Below are positions 1 to 10,536 of a stretch of 64,000 nucleotides of DNA, piece after piece. The position numbers and the translations under genes are program-made. The notes under the pieces are model-generated. The model had not been told where the DNA came from, did no database searches, and was given only the letters and a program-made list of their open reading frames with translations. Origin of the DNA: Ulota crispa (taxonomy: Eukaryota > Streptophyta > Bryopsida > Orthotrichales > Orthotrichaceae). Each line of letters opens with the position of its first letter. Position 1 is the stretch's first letter. The DNA is taken from the NCBI GenBank assembly GCA_963920765.1, contig OY987243.1, forward strand, positions 28,581,060 to 28,645,059. The letters are read 5' to 3'.

Positions 1-2
1 GA

Positions 3-593
3 GCGACAATGTCCTGCGACACATATGGATTTACTTCAATGAATTTTGAAAGATTGGTTGTGCCATCTGCTCAATCATTTGCCTTTCCTTTGCATGTCGA
101 TCAGGTTTTTTTTGGGTCCGATTTAGGTAATCCAGATTGAAAGATTGTATTACGGAAGGAGCCACGCAAAGCCCGCATTTTCTCAAGTCATGAAGAGGCC
201 CCAATTGTGAACCGTGTCTCTCTTGGAAAAATTGCTAATTTCCTTGAACTCTTGGCCACGGCGACGCATGAGGAGACTTTTGAACCATAATCTTTGGAAG
301 ATGTTGTTGAAGTTGAACCTGGAGCGGTAGCAAGAGCAATGGAGCGCCTTCAAACAAACATGAAAGGAGGAGAGGAGGGCGACTTGGTGGACTCCGACTA
401 CGAGTGATTATGATCACTCGAAATGTAAGACGTACATGGAAAGAGTCATACGTGACGCACTCGAATTCCCATCATCCTCGCTGAAATCTCTGAAATTGTG
501 CAGCAAATTTTGTCATTGAATGTAGAAGTGAAGAAATCGGAGTATTGGGTACAAGTTTGGAAGTCCAAGGAGATGTTTCTGGTATTGCTATAG
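3..593 (+). pseudogene. Decayed CACTA-associated protein fragment (DUF4216-like C-terminal part)
   Basis: Not an intact gene. Reading from base 3 gives coding-like sequence with a few stops, including a stop at 405-407 after a Met-rich acidic stretch; the same frame then resumes at 483 and runs to a stop at 591-593. The segment DQVFFGSDLGNPD followed after one stop by KIVLRKEPRKARI resembles the conserved 'QVFYV.DP..P.W.VVLR..PR' block found next to the TNP2-type transposase of plant CACTA (En/Spm) elements. That resemblance is from memory of the family and was not searched. It is cut by the window start, so the transposase proper would lie upstream. No CACTA terminus is visible near it. Confidence 0.45.
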
Positions 594-936
594 GTTTTCA
601 ATGTGTATGGGAGAACCCAAGTACCGATATCTGTAAGTGCTAGTAATTTTTATAAAGCAAAAGTTGCTACGCAAAGGTTATATGAACAGGCTTTGCTTCA
701 GTTCATGTGACGTGTTTGAGCGTAGGATACAAGCACTAGAATCGCGAAGGAAATAGCCAAATTTCCTCATCACCTAGCGTTGGTACCAAAAGTTTGGGAA
801 GATTGAGGCCAAAAATTCCAGGCGCCCACAAGGTGTTGCCCCTTTGTAATGTGCTTGGTGACCCTTCTTCCACCTTTCCTGGCTACATGGTGTCTTTTCT
901 AAGGTGAGGTCCACGAGGTCACATAGCTTGAACGAC

Positions 937-1036
937 TCCTAAACCCTAAACCCTACACCCCTGTGCAACCCTCATGTAAATACATAGCTGCCTCTAAACC
1001 CTAAACACCATGAAGCATGAAAAACCCTAAACATTG
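937..1036. repeat. Interstitial telomere-like CCCTAAA repeats
   Basis: CCTAAACCCTAAACCC lies at 938-953, and single or double CCCTAAA units recur at about 996-1007 and 1022-1030. This is the common plant telomere heptamer (TTTAGGG on the other strand). The tract is short and degenerate, so it is an interstitial remnant and not a chromosome end. Confidence 0.7.
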
Positions 1037-1689
1037 CATCGCAACAAAAACCGCATCTATTGATGCCAGACTACTAAAGTCATTGGCCTAGTACGACAGA
1101 TTCTTGTCCATGTAGACCATGTAGCAGCGTCCAACCTAAAATGAACCTGAAGCAGAATGTGTCTTGCAATAAAGGCAACACACTGTAACCATGCTAAGAA
1201 ATTCATTATCAGAAATGTAGGAACCAACTGAGCCGTAGAAATATACATAATATCCAAGATATAGTCCTTGTTCAGCATTGAAAAACACGACTGCCAAAAT
1301 TGCAGGGAATACTTTAAAGCACAGTTAGCGCCACTGAAAAGAACTGCGCGTGCCCACCCAAAAGTTATGGGCAGCTTGACAAACCCAACATTGGAAAAAA
1401 ATATATATATATCTCTAGAAAATGACTGGTGCAAGTCATATCCCTCTCAAAATCACTAGACGTTCCCGTGCATTGTTCATCGAGAGTTCCTATGACTATT
1501 AAATCGCGATCCCTTCACCCCACATACCCTATTAATACAAAGTACAATTGTAGTAACGACTATCTATGTAAGATGGCGTTTAGGAAGTGACGTTTTGGCA
1601 TATTATGACATAGTAGAGTATACAGTCATGTGGAATGTCATTTGTAGTGTTGGAAAATTGACCCTTTCTAGCAGTGGGAGATTTTGTTT
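1037..1689. other. No gene recognised
   Basis: AT-rich sequence. The open frames on both strands here (for example 1057-1434 on the minus strand) overlap each other, show no recognisable domain and have no supporting context. I see no structured repeat. Confidence 0.4.
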
Positions 1690-2288
1690 GTGAATAGCTA
1701 TGGATTCTCTACTCTAAAATAAACTTTGAAGTCCATTAATTTTCTCAATTTTCAATATTTTAGAAAAAGAGCTATACCAAAAGATATGGATTATTTATTA
1801 CAAGTTTACAACATCAAGACCATTAAGATTGGAATTTTTCATTTCCATAACTAAGTTCTTAACAATTTAGTGGTTTGAATCATTCTCTACTTCTTTTTAC
1901 TTACTTTTTTTTTTCCATGTGTTTTACAATTCCTAATGATTTGAAAATTTTCAAGTGTGTACCCAACTTGCTTTGAAGAACAAGTCCAAAAAATGACAAT
2001 CATTTTGGAGTTTTTTTGTACAAATATGACCTTGTGAAGTGCAGCTGCTTGGATTTTTGCAAAGACAAAAAATGGCTTTTTGTCAATTCAAACTCAAATA
2101 TCTAACAATCTATATGGTGAAAACTCTTGAGTTTTTTTTCACATCTTTTGATACTAGTGTTAGTGTAGTATAACTATATAAGATCTTTTGGCTACGTTTG
2201 TCAAAAAAAATCTAAAATTTGGTACTTGTACTAGAAATGGCAGTTTTGGAGAGATTTTGGTGAAAATTTGAGCATACTGCTTGAGGGG
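1690..2288 (+). mobile_element. Right part of a TTAA-flanked element (A2 type), 5' truncated
   Basis: From about 1690 the sequence follows the middle and right part of the elements at 43026 and 45840 (shared words GATTCTCTACTCTAAAATAA and CTTCTTTTTACTTAC). It ends in CTTGAGGGG at 2288, followed by TTAA at 2289-2292. The left terminus is missing or too diverged to place. Confidence 0.6.
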
Positions 2289-2732
2289 TTAATACAAAAT
2301 AAATCATCAAAAATGGGATTTAGGTTTTTTGGAGTAAAAATTTGGTATGCTTGATTGGGATTGCATAAAAATTACAAGACTAGCATATGCAAGACAAAAA
2401 AAAAAACCTCAATTATACTCTATATTTTGCAAGTTCTTTGACCTACAAAACATGCATTATGTATCTTTATTAACTGCTACTATATACACTTGCTATCTGG
2501 CAATTGAGGGGGAGGTGAGCAATTCCAAGGTTTTGCATATCAAGGATTTAGGGTTTTGTTTTTGACATACATCAAAATATCAGTTTGAAGAAATGAACTA
2601 TCTCATAAAAAGAACCTTCAATTTGGTCTAAGTCGTAACCCATGTGCAAAGAATTTCAGTTCATTGCATTCAAATTTGGTGTTTGAGTCAATTGTTGGGC
2701 TTGAATAAGTGTTGAATCGAGTTTAGAAGGTT

Positions 2733-3028
2733 ATAACATTCAGTAGCACTAGCAAAGGTTGCTTTCCCTCCAAGAGAATGGTGTGGAATATTCCACACCA
2801 TTCTTTAGCTATGGGGATACTTGGCTGAATTTGTCAATTTATGAAAGAGAGGCTTAGTTTTGTGCATATACGTTGATGTGGGGGCCAGCAATGTCAGAAA
2901 AATTATATATTATTATTATTATTATTAGTATTATTTTTATTTATTTTTATTATTTTGTCAAAATGAAGTTCATAGATGATACCTGAAGAGAGGAAAGGGC
3001 AGCCTCTCTTCATACTACTGAATGTTAT
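2733..3028. mobile_element. MITE, family K copy 1
   Basis: Terminal inverted repeats ATAACATTCAGTAG (2733) and CTACTGAATGTTAT (ending 3028). The interior matches the copy at 20968-21252 in order, including a palindrome around GTGGAATATTCCAC and a low-complexity TTATTA run. No coding capacity. Superfamily not determined. Confidence 0.7.
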
Positions 3029-3030
3029 GG

Positions 3031-3852
3031 TGTGCATAAGGTTAGAGGCTCGAACTCCATTAGGGCACTAATTCCTCTCACCTCCCCAAATGATCTCTGT
3101 CAGTACATGTCTTATTCATAATCTTTCCATAATGTACAGCAGACATACATTTGAGAAGGTGCACTATTTTAGAGCCCTATGACCTTTCCACTTCAAAATT
3201 TCATAACTAATTCCACATTACTCTAAAAAATACAAAATAACTTGGGTTAGTTGCCAATTCCTCTTGTTTTTCAAGGAAAATTTACTGGAAATTATTTCAA
3301 GAAGTTCCACCACCCCAATTCAGTTTCAGCTCTTAGATGGTTGGTTTGCGAGCCTGTTACCTTAATTATTCAGGATCGCTGAGGTCTATTTTCTATATTT
3401 CCAAAATGTCAGGCCTACTTTCGAAATACGGTCGTTTGTCAGGGTTATTTTCGATATTCTCCCTCAGAATAATTGGTCTGAGCGCTAGCAGCCAAATCCT
3501 GAAATTTTGTTACTTTTAGAATGTAGTGGTGGACCTTTGATTGATGAATAGTTGAGAACATGCACCCTCCGCCAATACGCGCAACCCAGCGTCCAAACAC
3601 GATTTTCTCGGACCATCATTTGGCTCGAAAATAGCCAAGCTCACTAGGCTCATCATGCCCTATTCTCATCTGCAAGTTCACGGACGGATCCGTCCAGCTT
3701 GAACACTGTTAACAGATGAGTAACCAGAAATCTCATTCTTATTGGTAATATAAGTCAAAGGAATAAACGTGAAAATTATAAATAAAATGAAAAGTACAAA
3801 AAAGTTTTAGATACCCAACACTTTAGAAGGTCTCACTTGATTACTTCCTTAT
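3031..3852. other. No gene recognised
   Basis: Unannotated AT-rich sequence; the 60-codon open frame at 3337 has no features. A somewhat GC-richer patch at 3560-3710 stands out but I cannot assign it. Confidence 0.35.
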
Positions 3853-3856
3853 TTAA

Positions 3857-4785
3857 CCCCTAAAAGACCAATTGTCTATTCAATGGACAAATGGGATTTT
3901 GGGCATGTACCTACGGCCAAATTTCTTTGCATGATTTTTTGAAACTTTTATTGAAGATGGGGAATTCAAAGATCTGTATGGGCATCTAATTTTTATTCCA
4001 ATTGATGCCAAGAAGCAAAAGTTATGCCCAAATAAGCACAAATTTGGGGACTCCAGGGAGCAAAACAAATTCTTATAAAACCTTGAAAAAAAAAAAAAAA
4101 AAAAAAAAATCCTCTCATAGATTATATCTTTGTCTACATCTAAAGCTTTGATTAATTTCATTTGGACTAGTTATGAAAAAGTTATGGACAATCTTGTTTT
4201 TTGGGCAATTCAAGCATCTTCTTGAAAAAACAACTTATAAACTTCATTTTTGAATGCAATTTTAACATTTTTTCAAAAAAAATTGTTGGAGAGGGTGAAG
4301 TTTGCTTTCTAGAACAATGTCACCATTGGGATCATTGCATTTCAATTCCATTGCAGGGTTATTAGCAATTTAAGTTTTTGTTCAATCTCATACCTTCTTC
4401 TGCCTAATGTTTTTTTCTGAAGAATGAAATTTAATTATTTTTTGTTTTTTTTTTTCCCAAGATTCCCAATTCAACTTCCCACCATGCAAAAATAGAATTC
4501 CAAACTCTATGGTGCAAAAAAATTTAAGTTAAAAAAGCTCAAAGTTAAATAATCTAGTCATGCAACGTGCAAAAAAGCTGTTTTTTACTTTTTAAATGCA
4601 AACATCTTTCAAGCTGTACGGTCCAAGTTCTTGAGTTTTGTATGACACATTCTTATAGTAGTCTAGTACAAGATCCTACGGTTAGATATGCAAAAAGACC
4701 AATTTTCAAACTTTTTTACTCTTTGCCATAGAGGTGGCAATTTTGTGTGTCTTTTGACAAAATAAAGGCCATGGTCCTTTAGGGG
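3857..4785 (+). mobile_element. TTAA element, A1 type, complete
   Basis: Starts CCCCTAAAAGACCAATTG after TTAA at 3853-3856 and ends ATGGTCCTTTAGGGG before TTAA at 4786-4789, so it has inverted ends and a TTAA duplication. 929 bp, no transposase. The interior is shared in order with copies at 5465, 10537, 48508 (reverse) and 54072, including the word AGCATCTTCTTGAAAAA. It is a non-autonomous MITE-like element. Confidence 0.85.
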
Positions 4786-5041
4786 TTAAGGTAACATGGC
4801 ATCATCCCATTGGCTGCTGAAAATAGGAGAATGCGTCATGAGAGAAAACTTCTTTCACTTACGCATTCTCTCAAACGTTTGAGGGAAGCATTAAGGCATT
4901 TATGTGGACCAACGTTAAGGAAGATGACAAAATTCCTCTCACTGAAACACATCAAACTGTCTGGTGAGAACGGGCCTTCAGCAGTAGAGTTGTAGGCTCT
5001 TTCTAAGATACTTCCAATTTCAACTTGGGACTCTACAACCC

Positions 5042-5265
5042 AATGTTTGGGAAATTTGTTGGCCTTCACCAGTTAAAAACCGACATTTTCTGTATTCAAC
5101 CGGTTTTCTTCGAGACTGTGCTAGATACTTTCTAAATTTACATAATAATATGCTACATTTTTTAGTAAAATCTAAGTGGTTTTTTTATCACAAAGAATTT
5201 TTTTCCCAATTCCACCGGCTAAACAATGAATTAGCAGCCGGTTTTTCCAGCACATTGCTACAACT
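5042..5265. repeat. Dispersed repeat Q, copy 1
   Basis: Matches 18121-18358 in the same orientation, with shared words TGTATTCAACC, TTTTTTAGTAAAATCTA and AATTCCACCGGCTAA. Contains several ACCGG/CCGGT motifs in both directions. Ends are not defined and the superfamily is unknown. Confidence 0.55.
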
Positions 5266-5464
5266 TGCATGGGACTTCACTTCAACCCGTCTAGATATTC
5301 ACAATCGTTAGAATGGTTGACTCGTTGTACTAAGATTGTAACATTTAAATACACGAATTGTAATATCTAGGATTATGTAGATCTATGGTCGTAGAAGCGC
5401 ATCTAAAATGGACTAGTTCTAATCTCTAGAACAAATCCCTGAATAACTAATTAAGTCGTCTTAA

Positions 5465-7101
5465 CCCCTAAATCCCTAAGTGTTCCCTCAAGGGACAAAT
5501 GAGATCTCAAGCAGGTACCTACAGCCTCAATTTTTTTCTTTTTTCTTTTTTTTTGAAGAAAGGAAAACACTTTCAGAGAGTATTATTTTATTCATATCTA
5601 TGACCAAAAACAAAAAATATGCCTAGATAAGCACAAATTTATGGAGATTGGGCAGCAAAAAAATTACACAAACTTGAATTTTTTTTTGAATTTTTTCTTC
5701 TCATAGGTTATAGTTTTGTCTACATCTGAAGTTTTGATTCATTCCATTTGAATTAGTTATGAGAAAGGTATGGACAATCTTGTTTTTTGGGCAATTCAAG
5801 CATCTTCTTGAAAAATTAACTTATAAACATCATTTTTGAAAGCAAGTTTATCATTTTTTCAAAAAATACTGTTGGAGAGGGTGAAGTTTGCTTTCTAGAA
5901 CAATCTCACCATTGGAATTGTTGCGTTTCAATTCCATTGCAAGGTTACTAACAATTTAAGTTTTCGTTCAATCTCATACTTTCTTCCACCTAATATTTTT
6001 TTAAGAATGAAAATTAAGTTTTTTTTGTTTTGATTTATTCCAAAGATTCACAACTCAAATTTCCACCATAAAAAATTAAACTTCAAAACTTTGTGGTGCA
6101 AGAATTTTAAGTTAAAAAAAGTTCAAAGTCAAATAATCTAGTCATGCAAGGTGCAAAAATGTTTTTTTTTTTACACTTTAACCCCTAAATACCTAAGTGT
6201 CCCTCAAGGGACAAATGAGATTTTGGGCAAGTACCTATGACTAAACTACTTTGTGTGATTTTTTGAAACTTTTATGGAAGATGGGGAATTCAAAGATCCG
6301 TGTGCACATCTAATTTTTTTTTCATTCTGACATTTCTTGAAGAAGTAAGAAATGAATTTCTGAATTTTTTTGGAGATGGGGCAGTCCAGGCAGCCCAAAA
6401 TCTTTTTCAAAATTTACAATATTTTGAAATAAAAATCTGAAATTGGTTCTTTGAGTTTACATATACATGGGAAGCTTTGAATCACTCATTCCCAATAATT
6501 GAGATGAAAGTTATGAGGACTTTTAGTAAACTAGTAGATATGGCTCCATATCTATCAATTTACTAAAAGTCCTCATAACTTTCATCTCAATTATTGGGAA
6601 TGAGTGATTCAAAGCTTCCCATGTATATGTAAACTCAAAGAACCAATTTCAGATTTTTATTTCAAAATATTGTAAATTTTGAAAAAGATTTTGGGCTGCC
6701 TGGACTGCCCCATCTCCAAAAAAATTCAGAAATTCATTTCTTACTTCTTCAAGAAATGTCAGAATGAAAAAAAAATTAGATGTGCACACGGATCTTTGAA
6801 TTCCCCATCTTCCATAAAAGTTTCAAAAAACCACACAAAGTAGTTTAGTCATAGGTACTTGCCCAAAATCTCATTTGTCCCTTGAGGGGACACTTAGGTA
6901 TTTAGGGGTTAAACGCAAATATCTTGCAATGTGGGTGGTCAAAGTTTTGGAATTTTTTTCCCACATTCTTATACTAGTCTAGGACAAGATCCTATGGCTA
7001 GATATGAAAAAATACCATTTTTCAAACTTTTTTACTCTTTGCAATAGAAATGGCAGTTTTGAGTGTCTTTTGACAAAATAAAGGTCCAAAGGCTTTAAGA
7101 G
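5465..7101 (+). mobile_element. TTAA element, A1 type, interrupted by a palindromic TTAA element
   Basis: Left end CCCCTAAATCCCTAAG follows TTAA at 5461-5464. The right end is degenerate (GGCTTTAAGAG) before TTAA at 7102-7105. The interior follows the A1 elements but is split at 6178 by the 727-bp palindromic element. Without the insertion and its extra TTAA, the host is about 906 bp, close to its relatives. Confidence 0.8.
6182..6908. mobile_element. Loop-less palindromic TTAA element
   Basis: Two nearly identical inverted arms (6182-6543 and 6546-6908) meet at AGATATGG-CT-CCATATCT with about 2 bp between them. Both ends are CCCCTAAATACCTAAG and both flanks are TTAA (6178-6181, 6909-6912). 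Each arm matches the left end of the A2-type elements (43026, 45840), so the element is two left halves joined head to head. Only a few differences between arms are visible, which suggests a recent origin or arm conversion. A transcript would fold into a long hairpin. Confidence 0.9.
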
Positions 7102-7105
7102 TTAA

Positions 7106-7688
7106 TTGGTGAATTCAATGATATAGGCACAGTTTCAGTGTTCCATGTTTCCCATTGTTCCCAACATTGTGAATGGTTGTCACAATCCATTGTTTGCCTG
7201 AGGTGTGTGATTAAGCTCATGTCCGTGTAAGAATCTGATGACTCATAGTTGACTTCAAAAATTGATAAAAAAAAAAGAAAAAAAAAAGAAGCTCACTTTG
7301 TACATGTTAGTGACATCATTGTTACCAACATGAAATTAAAGCATATTTAAAACCAAATCAAGTAGTAAAAATGAAAAATAGTAATTTGATTCTTCATTTT
7401 TTAGGTCAAAAACCTTAGAAAGTATTAGAGGAAATTTTAGCTTAAGAGAAGGTTCCTATGGTAAGTGGTTGGAGGGGTTAAAAGTATTAAAATTTAGGGT
7501 CCTTTTTCATACCATACAAGATTAGTCCCTATATCTGCTTGCAACCTGTAGTTTGTAAGGACAATAAGGAGGGATGGGACATGGGAGTAGGTGGGTTCCA
7601 ATCATACATAAGTAAATTGACCATATTGTACATGATTTAGCTTTCCATGCATACCATTTAAGTTTATTAAAAATAAACAATGACTTCT
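7106..7688. other. No gene recognised
   Basis: AT-rich spacer with A-rich runs near 7266-7290. No repeat partner was noticed in the window. Confidence 0.35.
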
Positions 7689-7692
7689 TTGA

Positions 7693-8395
7693 CCCCTAAA
7701 CAACCAAGTGTTCAACAACCACTTGAAAACTTGGGTAGGGTCATATGGAGTCTATTTTTATTAGATATTCTTAAAAATATTATACAAGGTGTATGTACCC
7801 CTTTGACTGGAATGTAATTTTTTCTCCAATCAGATGCCTAGTTCAAAAGTTATGTTGCCCAAAAGAATTTTAGCAACTTGGGCGGTTTGAGCATCTTTGG
7901 AGAATTTTATGCTAAAACTATATCATCAACTTTTGGAATTTGGCAAGTATGTAACTACAAAAATATGGTGTACAATTGTCAAAAAAAAATTGAGCTCTCA
8001 CATCACATTCTAAAGGGAGTCAAACTTTGCTAATTATGTTCAAGCATTTCCAAGAAAAAATGTTTTCCTTTTTAGGCCCTATTATCTTTCAATTTTTAAA
8101 TCCATAGCTCTTGAATTTTTTTTTTGCATATTCCAAATGTTTGTTTTCAACTTTTCACCATTTAGATTTCAAATGAAAGACTTCCTTAGTGTTCAAAAAA
8201 TCATGGAAGCATGACTAATGTATTGCCAACATACTTATTCTCCTTGCATTGCAAGGTGATTTAGAATAAGCTAGGTTCTATATTTGCTTCTGAAGTTTTT
8301 CAAGAGTTGCCTTAACATGATAACATCATATACTTATGAATGGTCAAAAAGCTCATTTTTGCGTAGAGCAAAAATTTTACTCTAGGAAGGCTTAA
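7693..8395 (+). mobile_element. Possible TTAA element with only a left end
   Basis: CCCCTAAACAACCAAGTG at 7693 preceded by TTGA looks like a decayed left end of the CCCCTAAA group. No matching right end is clear before the CACTA-like fragment at 8410; CTAGGAAGGCTTAAAG near 8380 may be a decayed one. The right boundary is a guess. Confidence 0.35.
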
Positions 8396-8409
8396 AGTTT
8401 ACTGATTTT

Positions 8410-8690
8410 CATTAGCAAAGTTTTGAGCCCTCCAAGAGCCCCCTCCAAAATACCAATAAGGACCCCAAGGCATTATTTCTTCCAACAAACAAATCACTAA
8501 TCCCCTATTTCCGCTCACCCTTAAGTACAATACAATTTTGAAAGTTATATTATCATATTATTCCAATTGGACAAAGTGAGTGAAGTACTTAGTGGGTGAG
8601 TTCATTTACTTATTTTATTGGGTCAATGCCTTTTGTACTTCTAAGTTCAGTTACACATTTTATTTTATGTTTGAGATTGTGTATGTACAA
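8410..8690 (+). mobile_element. Fragment of family B (CACTA-like mini-element)
   Basis: Begins CATTAGCAAAGTTTTGAG and continues CCCTCCAAGAGCCCC, then follows the reverse complement of 46897-47343 (shared CAACAAACAAATCACTAATC and GTGAAGTACTT). Similarity fades near 8690 and no right end is found. Confidence 0.55.
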
Positions 8691-8868
8691 GTAGTGCCTG
8701 CGTTTTGTACAACGCCAAACAAGTTTATTACCATTGCAATTTTGGCACACTTGCCCTTCGATGACTATATTTCCAAGTCTGTGGCAAGAAAAAGGGGTTC
8801 TTGGGAAACAGAAAGCATGAGGCCAGGTGGTGGGTTTAGGGTATCTTTTTTTTCCCTCCTTACGAGAT

Positions 8869-9086
8869 GGATATTAGAAGCTCACAAGTCACAGGATATT
8901 AGAAGCTCACAAGTCACAGGATATTAGAAGCTCACAAGTCACAGGATATTAGAAGCTCACAAGTCACAGGATATTAGAAGCTCACAAGTCACAGGATATT
9001 AGAAGCTCACAAGTCACAGGATATTAGAAGCTCACAAGTCACAGGATATTAGAAGCTCACAAGTCACAGGATATTAGAAGCTCACA
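8869..9086. repeat. 25-bp minisatellite
   Basis: The unit GGATATTAGAAGCTCACAAG plus TCACA repeats with an exact 25-bp period from 8869; eight full units are followed by a partial unit ending GCTCACATGATATTA. The units look identical by eye. It ends about 15 bp before a Tourist-like element at 9102. Confidence 0.95.
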
Positions 9087-9101
9087 TGATATTATAGTTT
9101 A

Positions 9102-10042
9102 GGGAATTGCTAAAGCCACACCCAACGCCACGCCTCTATAAGCATGTATTTTGCAAAATTTGATGCTATTTTTTTCATTCAAGTGGTCCATTATTCATTC
9201 AATCAAGGCATTACCACCGTCTTGAAAGAAAGGAGAATAAATATAAAATTTTGTTGAACTTTTATTGCATAAGTGTTGTATTTATTGATGTATTTTTGCT
9301 TTAAATGTTTCAAAAGTCCCATATTTTTAGTTTCAAATTCAAAAACCTCCAATTTTTTGAATATAGCATTAGAATGATAAAGGTGAAAGAAATCTTTTGA
9401 TTCAAATTTAAAAAATTAGCATTAACCCCTAAACGCCCAATTGACCATTTTCTGGTTGCTGCCCTTTTTTTGGAGCTGCTTGATATGAAAAAAAACTTTT
9501 TGAAAAAACAAAAAATACTTTCATATAAGAAAGCAAGTCTACTTTTCAACCCAATTTGAATCATGTCAATCCAAGTTAAACTCCACCAAGGAGAATTTTC
9601 CAAAGACAAAACACTTCAATATTTGCTAGTGTTATAAAATTTACTATTTTGGGAAACTAATGATGTTCTCTTCTTCAAAAAGAAAACACTTTTTACTTTT
9701 AGAATAGAATGTCAATTTCTAACCAATCATACTGGATTTTGTATTCCATGTATAAAACTTGTAATTTGATGAATATGTAATGGTATATGCTTCTAAATTC
9801 ATTAAATAAGAATCCAAACTTTTTTTGAATGTTTGATTGCACGGATAATTACGTGAACATCATGATTCTTGTTTTCTCATTAGAAGCAACCCTTATCAAA
9901 GTTACAAAAGTATCATTTTATAATGCATCTATGTTTTGCCCTTACCCCGTTGGACGTTTAGGGGTAAAATTCTCATAGTTCATGCTCAAAGCACACCTCA
10001 AGATGTAGCATTAGTAGTTTTGGGTTTGGCTTTAGCAATTCT
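9102..10042. mobile_element. Tourist-like element with a nested TTAA element
   Basis: Inverted ends GGGAATTGCTAAAGCCACAC (left) and the reverse of AGAATTGCTAAAGCCAAAC (right). A TTA can be placed on both sides (9099-9101, 10043-10045), which fits PIF/Harbinger-type MITEs, but the outer two bases do not match perfectly. A TTAA-type element (9426-9964) lies inside it. Confidence 0.6.
9426..9964 (+). mobile_element. TTAA element, short divergent type
   Basis: Starts CCCCTAAACGCCCAATTG after TTAA at 9422-9425 and ends GTTGGACGTTTAGGGG, followed by TAAA where TTAA is expected. 539 bp, shorter than the A types, and the interior is not shared with them. Nested in the Tourist-like element 9102-10042. 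Confidence 0.7.
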
Positions 10043-10188
10043 TTATAATTTATAGCCATTTTGAGTGGTAGAATGGGCCTTATTCTTTAGCTTGAGAACA
10101 TCAAAATATGATTTCTACTACTTTTTGTAATGGAGTCTCTTCTCTGTTGGATGTTACTTACATTTGGAACAAGATATGGAATATATAA

Positions 10189-10252
10189 AAGGTTCTGTAA
10201 AAGGTTTAGTAAAAAGTTATGTAAAAAGTTATGTAAAAAATTATGTAAAATA
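10189..10252. repeat. Short degenerate tandem repeat
   Basis: Four to five near copies of a 13-14-bp unit of the form GTAAAAAGTTAT. Confidence 0.6.
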
Positions 10253-10536
10253 ATTGTATAGTGTTAGGGTGAAGAGATTGAAAAAAAAGATATGCTATAC
10301 GGATGAATAGTACAAAGAACTAATACGAAGATCAAATTATAAAAATAATTAAGAGGTTCATGACCAACCCAAAACGACATGTCTTGGACATAACCAACCA
10401 CAGAAAAGAAAAAAAAGAAAAGAACTAAGTGAGCTCATAGAATCCAGAGTAGCAAACCCAAAAGACGTTACGTCGATGTAAGGCTAGGGTGGAAATTTCA
10501 CCTTTTTAGGAACAGGGGTGATAGTACTGCCTTTAA

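Noticed and set aside
4810-5069. Overlapping open frames on both strands
   Set aside because: Neither strand shows a domain; the frames seem to reflect local inverted CGTTTGAG/CTCAAACG-type words rather than a gene.
8869-9086. CRISPR-like array
   Set aside because: The repeat units are directly adjacent, with no unique spacers, in a eukaryotic repeat-rich context; it is a minisatellite.
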